Shown: positions 1 through 7,578 of the stretch, one piece after another
Position numbering within the stretch: the stretch's first letter is position 1
How the letters are laid out: each line of letters starts with the position of its first letter
DNA from: Candidatus Krumholzibacteriota bacterium
GTDB lineage: Bacteria > Krumholzibacteriota > Krumholzibacteriia > Krumholzibacteriales > Krumholzibacteriaceae
Assembly (NCBI GenBank): GCA_030630165.1
Contig: DAOVNN010000106.1
Coordinates: forward strand, 1-8,783
Direction of reading: 5' to 3'
Length of the DNA: 8,783 nucleotides
Position numbers and translations under genes: made by a program
The notes under the pieces: model-generated
The model's database searches: none
What the model was told of the DNA's origin: nothing
The model's input: the letters and a program-made list of their open reading frames with translations, nothing else

Positions 1-48
1 CATCGCGCCCTCGCAGGCTCCGGCACTAATTATCGAACCACCATAATA

Positions 49-77
49 TTTATACCACAGATTCATATATTTTTCAA
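49..77 (-). promoter_or_regulatory. Putative leftward sigma70-type promoter
   Basis: On the - strand, TTGAAA (72-77) and TATAAA (49-54) are separated by exactly 17 bp (55-71). Each hexamer matches the sigma70 consensus at five of six positions. The promoter would drive a gene leaving the window on the left. The last three bases of the - strand (1-3) read ATG, preceded by GAGGG, so a start codon might lie right at the edge, but that cannot be confirmed here. AT-rich DNA yields such matches by chance, so confidence is moderate. Confidence 0.4.
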
Positions 78-193
78 TGACTTTCACCATCGTAAGGACA
101 ACCGCGCTAATAAGTTATTTCAATCAGGAATGGTTTTCGGCCTCGCATTATCTCCCTGGTTCGGCTATACTGTTTTCTCATCCGCCTTTACCC

Positions 194-223
194 TTGACAA
201 TGACACCTGCTGAGCCCTTTATT
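194..223 (+). promoter_or_regulatory. Putative promoter of the DUF4912-GH57-ligA operon
   Basis: A perfect -35 hexamer TTGACA (194-199) is followed after 18 bp by TTTATT (218-223), a 4/6 match to TATAAT. Transcription would start near 230, giving a leader of about 24 nt that includes the Shine-Dalgarno sequence of the first gene. The position directly upstream of a strong ribosome binding site supports it. The weak -10 keeps confidence modest, and sigma factor usage in this lineage is unknown. Confidence 0.4.
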
Positions 224-239
224 GATTGGACTTATCGCG

Positions 240-247
240 AAGGAGGA
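240..247 (+). promoter_or_regulatory. Strong ribosome binding site deciding the start at 254
   Basis: AAGGAGGA is an almost ideal anti-SD match. Its GGAGG core lies 7 nt before the ATG at 254. The same frame is open back to an ATG at 77, but that would add 59 residues translated from AT-rich leader DNA without a comparable site, so 254 is chosen. Confidence 0.85.
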
Positions 248-253
248 ATAGCC

Positions 254-1441
254 ATGAAAAAGTCGGAACTCAGGAAAATGACGAAGAAGGACCTCCTCGC
301 GCTCGCGAAGAAGAAGAGGATCGCTGTATCCGAATCCATGCTCAAGGCCGATATCATCGATACGGTATTCGGCGGGCTCTCCAAGAGCACGGGGAAAACC
401 AGGACCAAAGCCAGGACCAAAGTCAAAGCTAAGGCGAAGACAAAGGCCAGGACAAAAACAAAAGTAAAAGCGAAGACCAGGGCCAAAACGAAGGCGAAGG
501 TCAAAAAGAAAGCTGAAGTAAAAGCCGAGACTAAAGCAAAGCAGGCCCCCGCTCCGAAGACGGGCTGGGACAATGGCCGCACGATCCGCCAGAAGGCAGT
601 CGCCGGGAAGTACGAGCTCACCGCCGGCCCCATCACGATGCCGCCGGTCGAGTCGATGGAGATCCCCGCCGACTATGGAGTGACGCGTATCGTCGCAATG
701 GCGAAGGATCCTGCCTGGCTCTTCACATACTGGGAGATCACAGCCGAGCGCTTCATGCAGCTCGAGAAAAAATTCAAGGATGACTGGACGAAGTGCACGA
801 TGGCGCTGAGGATATATGACCGCGCCGCGAAGGATCACTTCGACATGAACATCAGCTACGAGGCCCGCGCCTGGTACGTAGGCGTTACTCCCGGCGGCCG
901 CTACCAGGTCGCGATCGGCGTCATCACGCCTGGCGGGAAGTTCGTCAAGATCGCCGAGTCGGCGATCATCGAGACGCCCCGCGACCGGATGAGCGACCGG
1001 ATCGACGAGCAGTGGGTAATGCCCGACGATGTATACGACCGCATATTCGCCGCCTCGGGCGGTTACGAAGTCGTCGCGGGCGGCGGCTCCGCCGAGATGC
1101 GCAAGATGCTCGAGGCGAGGCTCGAGGAGCAACTCTCCTCCGAAGGCGTATCGAGCTTCGGCAGCGGCGAACTGATGCCCGAGCAGAAGGAGCGCGGCTT
1201 CAGGCTCCGCGTCGCGACAGAGCTGATACTCTACGGCGCCACCGAGCCGGACGCGAAGGTCACGATACAGGGCAAGCTGGTCAAGCTGCGCCGGGACGGG
1301 ACCTTTACGGCAAGATTCGCCCTTCCCGACGGAACGATCGACATACCGGTCACCGCCGTATCGGGCGACAGGGTCGAGGAGCGTACCATAGATACCGACG
1401 TTAAGAAGAAATCCAGCGAGAAAGCGCCGGTCATCAGATGA
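254..1441 (+). CDS. DUF4912 domain protein with Rho-N-like head and lysine-rich histone-like linker
   Basis: This is a 395-residue cytoplasmic protein with no signal peptide. Residues 1-40 resemble the Rho N-terminal/SAP-like helical domain (MTKKDLLALAKKKRI... then KADIIDTV). Residues about 48-96 are a low-complexity run of alternating Lys and Ala/Thr/Val, like the tails of histone H1 and bacterial Hc1/AlgP-type proteins. Residues about 139-262 match the DUF4912 pattern (YGVTRIVAMAKDPAWLFTYWE, later LRIYDR and TPGGRYQVAIGV), probably a beta-sandwich. A C-terminal beta-rich part (about 316-382, LILYGATEPDAKVTIQG) follows. The molecular function is not established. DUF4912 genes are, to my knowledge, often found near GH57 and glycogen genes, as here, and I infer an accessory, possibly glucan-binding, role. 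The basic head could bind nucleic acid or another polyanion. It opens the operon, and its TGA overlaps the next ATG by 4 bp. The domain call is firm; the role is speculative. Confidence 0.85.
   Translation: MKKSELRKMTKKDLLALAKKKRIAVSESMLKADIIDTVFGGLSKSTGKTRTKARTKVKAKAKTKARTKTKVKAKTRAKTKAKVKKKAEVKAETKAKQAPAPKTGWDNGRTIRQKAVAGKYELTAGPITMPPVESMEIPADYGVTRIVAMAKDPAWLFTYWEITAERFMQLEKKFKDDWTKCTMALRIYDRAAKDHFDMNISYEARAWYVGVTPGGRYQVAIGVITPGGKFVKIAESAIIETPRDRMSDRIDEQWVMPDDVYDRIFAASGGYEVVAGGGSAEMRKMLEARLEEQLSSEGVSSFGSGELMPEQKERGFRLRVATELILYGATEPDAKVTIQGKLVKLRRDGTFTARFALPDGTIDIPVTAVSGDRVEERTIDTDVKKKSSEKAPVIR
395..541 (+). repeat. Imperfect lysine-codon repeat tract inside the DUF4912 gene
   Basis: The DNA here is purine-rich and repetitive. 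Units around GCCAGGAC(C/A)AAA recur, with AAGGCGAAG and AAAGCGAAG variants, coding for a Lys-X alternation (VKAKAKTKARTK and similar) over roughly 49 residues. The repeat stays in frame throughout. Such tracts expand and contract easily, so length is likely to vary between strains, and short-read assembly could be imprecise here. Confidence 0.75.
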
Positions 1442-3027
1442 AGAAAGACAGCAAGGGGTATCTGGCGCTCGTTCTGCACGCCCACCTGCCCTATGTGAGA
1501 CATCCCGAGTATGAGGACTTCCTCGAGGAGGACTGGTTCTACGAGGCGCTAACGGAGACGTATATCCCGCTGATCGAGATGTTCAACCGGTTCGAGGAGG
1601 AGGGTGTCGACTTCCATATCACGATGTCGCTCACCCCTTCGCTCCTCTCGATGATGGCCGATCCGCTGCTCCAGTACCGCTACCTGCGGCACCTCAACAG
1701 GCTGATCGATCTCGCCGGCCGTGAGATAGAGCGCACCCGCTGGATGCCCGAGTTCCACGAGCTTGCGCTGATGTACCACTGGAAGTTCACCCGCGCGAGG
1801 CAGGTGTTCCTCGAGCGGTACGACAGCAACCTCATCCCCGCGTTCAAACACCACCAGGACAGGGGGAATCTCGAGATCATCACATGCGGGGCGACGCACG
1901 GGTTCATGCCCCTTATGCCGAACGACAAGGCGGCCAGGGCGCAGATCATGATCGCCGCCGATCATTACGAGAAACATCTCGGCCGCAGGCCGCGCGGGAT
2001 CTGGCTTGCCGAGTGCGGCTACAGGCCGGGCGTCGACGAGATCCTCAAGGAAGCCGGCATCAAGTATTTCTTTACCGACACGCACGGGATACTCTACGGG
2101 GAGCCGCGCCCCAGACACGGCGTCTTTGCCCCCGTATACTGCCCCGGCAGTGCGGTGGCCGCCTTCGGGCGCGACCGCGAGTCGTCGAAGCAGGTCTGGA
2201 GCGCGAAGGAAGGTTACCCGGGCGATTTCTACTATCGCGACTTCTACCGCGATGTCGGGTTCGATCTCGACTACGACTATATCAAGCCCTTCCTCCATCC
2301 CGACGGGAACAGGATCCACACGGGGATCAAGTACTACAGGATCACAGGCGCGGAGGAGGAGAAAGAGGTCTACAGGCCCTCGATCGCGAGGGAGAAGGCC
2401 GCCGACCACGCGGGCAACTTCATGTTCAACCGCGAAAAGCAGGTCGAGCACCTCGCCGGACTCCTCGGGACGAAGCCGATCATCGTATCGCCGTACGACG
2501 CCGAGCTGTTCGGGCACTGGTGGTACGAAGGGCCGGACTGGATCGAGTTCCTCCTTCGGAAGATCCACTACGACCAGGATACGATCGACACGATCACGCC
2601 GTCCGAATATCTCGAGCGCCATCCGATGCAGCAGGTGGTCCTGCCGTCGATGTCTTCGTGGGGCTACAAGGGATACAACGAGGTCTGGCTCGAGGGATCG
2701 AACGACTGGATCTACCCGCATCTGCACATTATGGCGGACCGGATGGTCGAACTTGCCGGCCGCTACCAGGACGCCGACGGACTGCTGCTCAGGGCGCTCA
2801 ATCAGGCCGCGCGCGAGCTTCTGCTTGCACAGAGCAGTGACTGGGCGTTTATAATGAAGACCGGAACGATGGTCGAGTACGCCCACAAGAGGACGAAGGA
2901 CCATATCGGGCGCTTCGACCGTCTATATAACGACATACTCGCCTCGATGATAAACGAGAAATGGCTCGGTGAGGTCGAAAACAGGGACAACATCTTCCCC
3001 GATATCGACTACCGCGTCTATGCATGA
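1438..3027 (+). CDS. GH57 family 1,4-alpha-glucan branching enzyme (DUF1957 C-terminal domain)
   Basis: This 529-residue protein is the usual length for GH57 branching enzymes, which cut an alpha-1,4-glucan chain and re-attach it through an alpha-1,6 bond during glycogen synthesis in the cytoplasm. Conserved regions are visible in order: HAHLPYVRHPE (14-24, with H14 and H16), GATHGFMP (151-158), WLAECGY (189-195, probable nucleophile E192), SPYDAELFGHWW (351-362, probable acid/base D354), and SSWGYKGYNEVW (406-417). The catalytic residues are assigned by analogy to the archaeal TK1436 enzyme. Y234 in APVYCPGS may be the flexible-loop tyrosine needed for branching, but I could not align it. 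The helical C-terminal domain (about 420-525, with SDWAFIMKTGTMVEYAHKR) matches DUF1957. The start is the ATGA overlap with the DUF4912 gene, with no strong Shine-Dalgarno of its own, which points to translational coupling. The family is very likely; activity (branching versus hydrolysis) is less certain. Confidence 0.93.
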   Translation: MKKDSKGYLALVLHAHLPYVRHPEYEDFLEEDWFYEALTETYIPLIEMFNRFEEEGVDFHITMSLTPSLLSMMADPLLQYRYLRHLNRLIDLAGREIERTRWMPEFHELALMYHWKFTRARQVFLERYDSNLIPAFKHHQDRGNLEIITCGATHGFMPLMPNDKAARAQIMIAADHYEKHLGRRPRGIWLAECGYRPGVDEILKEAGIKYFFTDTHGILYGEPRPRHGVFAPVYCPGSAVAAFGRDRESSKQVWSAKEGYPGDFYYRDFYRDVGFDLDYDYIKPFLHPDGNRIHTGIKYYRITGAEEEKEVYRPSIAREKAADHAGNFMFNREKQVEHLAGLLGTKPIIVSPYDAELFGHWWYEGPDWIEFLLRKIHYDQDTIDTITPSEYLERHPMQQVVLPSMSSWGYKGYNEVWLEGSNDWIYPHLHIMADRMVELAGRYQDADGLLLRALNQAARELLLAQSSDWAFIMKTGTMVEYAHKRTKDHIGRFDRLYNDILASMINEKWLGEVENRDNIFPDIDYRVYA

Positions 3028-5549
3028 CGGGGCGCCCGATGAATAAAGAAGATCAGAAACGATACCTGATCATACACGGACATTTTTACCAGCCTCCTCG
3101 CGAGAATCCCTGGACGGAGAGGATCGACCGGCAGGAGAGCGCCGCGCCGTATCACGACTGGAACGAGCGGATAGCGCGGGAGTGCTACCATCCCAACGCG
3201 AGGTCGCGAAGACTCGACGGATACGGCCGCATCCTCAAGCTCGTCAACAACTACGAACACATATCTTTCAACTTCGGGGCCACACTTCTCGCGTGGATCG
3301 AGAAGCACCATCCGGTGCTGCACCAGCAGATCCTCGAGGCGGACGCTATCTCGGCCGGACGTAACGGCGGTCACGGGAACGCGATCGCGCAGGTATACAA
3401 CCACATCATAATGCCGCTCGCCAGCCGGCGCGACCAGGAGACGCAGATCCGCTGGGGCGTGCACGACTTCCGGCGGCGGTTCGGCCGCGAGCCCGAAGGC
3501 ATCTGGCTCGCCGAGACCGCGATCAACGAAGTCACCCTCGAGATGTTGATAGATTTCGGGTTCCGTTTTGTCATCCTCTCGCCGCACCAGGCCGACCGCG
3601 TCAGGGAGATCGGCAGCAAGGAGTGGCTGGACGTCTCCTCGGGAAGCATCATGACGGGGATGCCCTACCGATGCTTCGGAGCGAGGAAGAAGAGGAGCAA
3701 AAAGAGATTCATCGACATCTTCTTCTACGACGCTCCGCTCTCGACCGAAGTGAGCTTCAACCACCTCTGCCGCAGCGGCGACGTGTTCGCCGATGCCGTC
3801 GCCTCGGCGTACGAACGTACGGGCGGCGATCTCGTCACTATCGCGACCGACGGCGAGATCTACGGACATCATGAACCGTTCGCCGACATGGCGCTGGCAT
3901 ACCTGATCGACAAGGCGGCCGGCGAGCGCGGCATCGAGCTGACGAACTTCCCCGCATATCTCGACACACATCAGCCGACATTCGAGGTTCAGATCAAACG
4001 GGGTCACAAACAACTGGGCACGGCCTGGTCCTGCCCGCATGGAGTCGGGCGGTGGCATGAGAACTGCGGGTGCAGCACCGGCGCTCCCGAGGGATGGACC
4101 CAGGAATGGCGCTCGCCGCTTCGTAAAGGGCTCGACAACCTGCGCGACGAGATCGCCGCGAGGTTCGAGAAGGAAGGCGCCGCCGTACTGGCCGACCCGT
4201 GGAAGGCGCGAAACGATTATATAGAATTGATGGATCACAGATCGTCCGAAGCTGCTGCCGCCTTTGTGCGCGACAGGGCAGCGGGAGAGCTCGACGATCC
4301 CGCGATCGCCAGAGGAGTCTCTCTTCTCGAGGCGCAGCGGAACGCGATGCTGATGTATACCTCATGCGGATGGTTCTTCAACGACATATCGGGGATCGAG
4401 ACGACCCAGCTGATGAAGTACGCGGCAAGAGCTGCCGAGCTCGCCGGCAACGGCGACCGGAAGAAGCTCGAATCGCTCATTCTGACCGAGCTGGAAAAGG
4501 CGGAGAGCAACATCAAGATGCACGGCACGGGAGCCGACCTCTACAGGCGGGAGAAGAAATACTCCGCCATCAACGACGGGTTCCTTGCCGGACAGTATGT
4601 GCTCACGACGCACCTCGGTTGCCCGGAAGCCACGCCCGACCGGTTCGGGTACGAGTTCGAGGTCATCGAGAACGGCGGGATAGAGTTCGACGACGAGTCG
4701 ATCAGAACGGGCTTCTTCCGGATGACCTCTCCCTTCTCGATGCGCAGCGGGCTGTTCGGGTACGCCCTGATCCTCGGCGCTCCATCGAAGGTCGTGTGCA
4801 TGGTCAGGGAGGACATCAGCCACGATGAGTACTGCAGACTGAGGTCGCGGCTCGACAGCCTTCCCGATGAATCGGACAGGACGGACATCATCAGGAAATT
4901 CACCGAGCTCTTCGGCGGGCATATCTTCGCCATGCGCGACCTCTTCCCCGAGGACAGGGAAAAGATCCTCGCCAGGCTCGCCGCAAGACAGGTCGACGGC
5001 CTCGAGGAGCGGCTCGAACAGCTTTACCTCGAGGACCGGGACATGCTGAGGCTGTTCAGCGAGACACATATCACGGCGCCGCCCGTGATCAGCGTCCCGG
5101 CCGAGACTGTGCTTTCGCGAAGGCTCGAGCGGGAGCTGGCGCACTGGGAACGCAAGCTCGACCCGGTCGGCCTCGAAGGGGTAAAGGCTATCCTGTCCGA
5201 GGCGGATTTTTACGGTGTATCGCTCGACAGGACGGAGGTGTCGCGGATGTTCACCGAGCTTCTCACCGAGGCGCTCGGCGGGCTGCGCGACGGGATCGAC
5301 GAAACGGCGATCGGCGCGCTGATCGATTTCGTCAACTTCGGCGATGAGACCGGGGTCGCCTTCGAGGACCACGGAATACAGAACCTGATATACGAGATCC
5401 TAACCGGGCCGCTCTGCGACGCGATCGGCAGGCTTGAAAGGTTCGAGCTGGAGAGCGGAAACGAGCTGGCCGGCGTGAGGAAGATGTTCACCCTCGCGAA
5501 GAGATTCAACTTCAACGTCGAAGAGTTCGAGGATCGGATACCTGTATAG
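3024..5549 (+). CDS. GH57-type glycoside hydrolase with DUF3536 region, specificity unknown
   Basis: This 841-residue protein has an N-terminal GH57-type catalytic barrel and a long DUF3536 C-terminal region. Visible motifs are HGHFYQPPRENPW (18-30), an NFGATLLAWIE block (83-93), WLAETAINE (161-169, probable nucleophile E164), and ATDGEIYGHHEPFADMAL (274-291, probable acid/base D276). A Cys-rich signature SCPHGVGRWHENCGCSTG (336-353; C337, C348, C350) is characteristic of the DUF3536 group. From about residue 400 the protein is mostly helical with no motif I can name. No signal peptide is present, so it should act in the cytoplasm. Its substrate has not been established to my knowledge; an alpha-glucan is inferred from the neighbour. 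The ATG at 3024 overlaps the preceding TGA by 4 bp; an alternative ATG at 3039 (residue 6) would give a start closer to the usual family N-terminus. Neither has a good Shine-Dalgarno, consistent with coupling. Confidence 0.9.
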   Translation: MTGRPMNKEDQKRYLIIHGHFYQPPRENPWTERIDRQESAAPYHDWNERIARECYHPNARSRRLDGYGRILKLVNNYEHISFNFGATLLAWIEKHHPVLHQQILEADAISAGRNGGHGNAIAQVYNHIIMPLASRRDQETQIRWGVHDFRRRFGREPEGIWLAETAINEVTLEMLIDFGFRFVILSPHQADRVREIGSKEWLDVSSGSIMTGMPYRCFGARKKRSKKRFIDIFFYDAPLSTEVSFNHLCRSGDVFADAVASAYERTGGDLVTIATDGEIYGHHEPFADMALAYLIDKAAGERGIELTNFPAYLDTHQPTFEVQIKRGHKQLGTAWSCPHGVGRWHENCGCSTGAPEGWTQEWRSPLRKGLDNLRDEIAARFEKEGAAVLADPWKARNDYIELMDHRSSEAAAAFVRDRAAGELDDPAIARGVSLLEAQRNAMLMYTSCGWFFNDISGIETTQLMKYAARAAELAGNGDRKKLESLILTELEKAESNIKMHGTGADLYRREKKYSAINDGFLAGQYVLTTHLGCPEATPDRFGYEFEVIENGGIEFDDESIRTGFFRMTSPFSMRSGLFGYALILGAPSKVVCMVREDISHDEYCRLRSRLDSLPDESDRTDIIRKFTELFGGHIFAMRDLFPEDREKILARLAARQVDGLEERLEQLYLEDRDMLRLFSETHITAPPVISVPAETVLSRRLERELAHWERKLDPVGLEGVKAILSEADFYGVSLDRTEVSRMFTELLTEALGGLRDGIDETAIGALIDFVNFGDETGVAFEDHGIQNLIYEILTGPLCDAIGRLERFELESGNELAGVRKMFTLAKRFNFNVEEFEDRIPV

Positions 5550-5550
5550 C

Positions 5551-7557
5551 ATGGACAAGAGGCTGGCGAATTCCAGAATAGCAGAACTCAGGAAGCGGAT
5601 AGAAAAGCACGACCGCCTCTACTATATAGATAACGATCCAAAGATATCAGACGCCGCCTACGACGAGCTGCGCCGGGAACTCGAAGGCCTCGAGAAGGCA
5701 TTCCCGGAACTTGTGACAGATGATTCCCCGACGAAAAGAGTCGGCGCGCCGCCGCGGTCCTCTCTGCCACCCGCCGAACATCTCATGCCTATGCTCAGCC
5801 TCGACTCAACGACAAGCGCCGACGAGGCGAGGGCCTTCGACGAGAGATTGCGCAAGGCCCTGGAGAAGGACAGCGTCGCCTATACTGCAGAGCCGAAGTT
5901 CGACGGCCTCTCGCTCGAGCTTGTCTATGAGAACGGCTTGCTGACGCGAGCCGCGACGCGTGGCGACGGAACGACCGGCGAGGACGTTACGCCGAACGTC
6001 CGTACGATACGTAGCGTTCCGCTGAGGCTGCTGTCTGATCCTGCGCCCGAGCTGATGTCGGTCCGCGGCGAGGCTCTGCTTCCTCTCAACAGGTTCCGCG
6101 AGCTCAACCGGCGGATGACCGAGCGCGGCGAGCCGGGGTTCGCCAACCCGAGAAATGCCGCGGCCGGGGCGCTCCGCCAGCTCGACTCACGGATCACAGC
6201 AACGAGGCCGTTGACATTCTTCGCATATGAGATCATGAAAATGGAGGGAGCTCTGTCTCCCGAGACACATGCCGGAGAGCTCGCGGTCCTGACCGGTCAT
6301 GGATTCCTGATAGATTATCACTGGAAAGAATGCGACGGGATCGAGGAAGCAATAGCCTTTCACGCCCGGCTTACCGACGCCAGGGATGAGCTCCCCTTCG
6401 AGATAGACGGTGTCGTCATCGCGGTCGATTCGAAACGCGCCCGCCTTGCGGTCGGCTCCCGGTCGCGCTCACCGAGATGGGCGCTCGCACTGAAGTTCGA
6501 GCCGCGCAAGGAGCTCACCGATGTCGAGGACATCGTGGTCGGTGTAGGAAGGACAGGGAAGTTGACGCCGGTCGCCCTGCTCAAGCCGGTCGACGTCGGC
6601 GGCGTCACGGTGAGCCGCGCGACGCTGCACAACGCGCGCGACCTCGAACGCAAGGATGTCCGTCCAGGCGACCGTGTTCGGATAAAGCGGGCCGGAGACG
6701 TCATCCCGGCAGTCGTCGAGAGGATCCCTGTTGAGGGCCAGAAGCGAAAAGAACCCTTCGCGATGCCCGATGTGTGCCCCGTATGCGGATCGGCCGTCGA
6801 AGCCGAGGGAGCGAACCACTACTGCACCGGCGGCCTCTCCTGCCCGGCGCAGCTCAAGAGGGGCATCATGCATTTCGTCTCGAAGGGGGCGTTCGACATA
6901 GACGGCATCGGCGGCAGGACGATCGAGTCGATGGTCGACCTCGGGATGCTCGACAGTGTCGCGGATCTCTTTCGCCTCGATCGCGAAAGACTCCTCGAGC
7001 TCGAGGGATTCGCGGAGAAGTCGGCCGACAACCTGCTCGAGGCGATCGAGCGCTCGAAGGATGTCGAGCTCGCGCGTTTCATCTATGCCCTCGGGATCAG
7101 AAATGTCGGGGAGCATGTCGCAGGGCTTCTCGCCATGCAATACGGTTCTCTCGATGCCGCAGCCGCGGCAACGGAAGAGGAGCTGACCGGGATACACGAG
7201 ATAGGGCCCGAGGTTGCAGCGAGCGTCACCGGGTTTTTCGCAAACGAGAGGAACCGCGGGACGGTCAAGGACCTGATCGCACAGGGCGTCTCACCGAGAC
7301 CCCCCGAGAAGATGACCGCGGATCTGCCCCTTGCGGGAAAGACCTTCGTATTTACCGGGACTCTCGAGGCGATAACGAGGAACGAGGCAAAGAGGCGCGT
7401 GCAGGGACTCGGCGGAAGGGTCAGCTCGAGCGTCAGCGCAAAGACGGACTACGTCGTCGCCGGGAACGATCCGGGCTCCAAATATGAAAAGGCGGTCAGG
7501 CTTTGCGTGACCGTCCTTTCGATAGATGATTTTCTGTCCCTCGTCGAGGGCGACTGA
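5551..7557 (+). CDS. ligA: NAD+-dependent DNA ligase LigA
   Basis: This 668-residue protein is a full-length LigA. It seals nicks in duplex DNA using NAD+ and joins Okazaki fragments and repair patches. Domains appear in the expected order: an N-terminal Ia domain (1-70, with the YYxxDxPxxSDxxYDxL-type pattern), the adenylation domain with the nucleotidyl-lysine motif KFDG (K116) and VRGE (171-174), an OB fold (about 318-400), a Cys4 zinc finger (C409, C412, C425, C431), helix-hairpin-helix repeats (about 445-580, including DGIG and GIRNVG), and a BRCT domain (about 592-668, LAGKTFVFTGTL). The usual LxNAF motif is replaced by LSLDSTTS (82-89). The start lies 1 nt after the preceding stop and has no clear Shine-Dalgarno sequence. 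No lesion was seen. It is probably co-transcribed with the GH57 genes and is convergent with the gene on its right. Confidence 0.97.
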   Translation: MDKRLANSRIAELRKRIEKHDRLYYIDNDPKISDAAYDELRRELEGLEKAFPELVTDDSPTKRVGAPPRSSLPPAEHLMPMLSLDSTTSADEARAFDERLRKALEKDSVAYTAEPKFDGLSLELVYENGLLTRAATRGDGTTGEDVTPNVRTIRSVPLRLLSDPAPELMSVRGEALLPLNRFRELNRRMTERGEPGFANPRNAAAGALRQLDSRITATRPLTFFAYEIMKMEGALSPETHAGELAVLTGHGFLIDYHWKECDGIEEAIAFHARLTDARDELPFEIDGVVIAVDSKRARLAVGSRSRSPRWALALKFEPRKELTDVEDIVVGVGRTGKLTPVALLKPVDVGGVTVSRATLHNARDLERKDVRPGDRVRIKRAGDVIPAVVERIPVEGQKRKEPFAMPDVCPVCGSAVEAEGANHYCTGGLSCPAQLKRGIMHFVSKGAFDIDGIGGRTIESMVDLGMLDSVADLFRLDRERLLELEGFAEKSADNLLEAIERSKDVELARFIYALGIRNVGEHVAGLLAMQYGSLDAAAAATEEELTGIHEIGPEVAASVTGFFANERNRGTVKDLIAQGVSPRPPEKMTADLPLAGKTFVFTGTLEAITRNEAKRRVQGLGGRVSSSVSAKTDYVVAGNDPGSKYEKAVRLCVTVLSIDDFLSLVEGD

Positions 7558-7578
7558 CCTGTACCTCATGAAGACGTG

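Larger units (their letters stand above)
1..253. other. AT-rich leader region without a supported gene
   Basis: This stretch precedes the operon and is clearly more AT-rich than the rest: bases 61-120 contain 19 G/C of 60, against 36 of 60 in a sampled line of the GH57 gene (2641-2700). It holds two promoter-like arrangements, one in each direction, listed separately. Forward frame 1 is open from the left edge to the TGA at 211-213 (about 70 codons), but its composition and predicted peptide resemble nothing I recognise, so I treat it as chance. No tRNA, convincing hairpin or riboswitch-like structure was seen. The region is best read as a divergent intergenic spacer between the operon and a gene lying beyond the left edge. 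Confidence 0.6.

Noticed and set aside
166..171. TATACT as an alternative -10 element for the operon
   Set aside because: No acceptable -35 hexamer lies 16-18 bp upstream, and it would give a longer leader than the TTGACA-based promoter.
1..213. Open forward frame from the left edge to TGA at 211-213, as the tail of an upstream gene
   Set aside because: The composition and codons are unlike the neighbouring genes and the peptide is unrecognisable; a 70-codon open stretch here can be chance.
77..253. N-terminal extension of the DUF4912 gene to the ATG at 77
   Set aside because: It adds 59 residues from AT-rich leader DNA without family resemblance, spans the likely promoter, and ignores the ideal Shine-Dalgarno sequence just before 254.
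188..1132. 314-codon ORF on the - strand across the DUF4912 gene
   Set aside because: It is antisense to the supported gene. Its Phe/Leu/Gly-rich repeat is just the reverse reading of the lysine tract.
1549..2904. 451-codon ORF on the - strand inside the branching enzyme gene
   Set aside because: It is antisense to a protein with clear conserved motifs. Long antisense frames are expected in GC-rich genes with biased codon use, and its predicted product is Arg/Val-rich with no domain.
4362..5372. 336-codon ORF on the - strand in the DUF3536 gene
   Set aside because: It is an antisense shadow of a well-supported coding frame, with no recognisable domain or ribosome binding site.
254..7557. 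The + strand block as a defence or mobile system because of ligase, DNA-binding-like and hydrolase genes together
   Set aside because: The ligase is an ordinary full-length LigA and the hydrolases are GH57 glucan enzymes. There is no nuclease, integrase, toxin or repeat array to support such a system.
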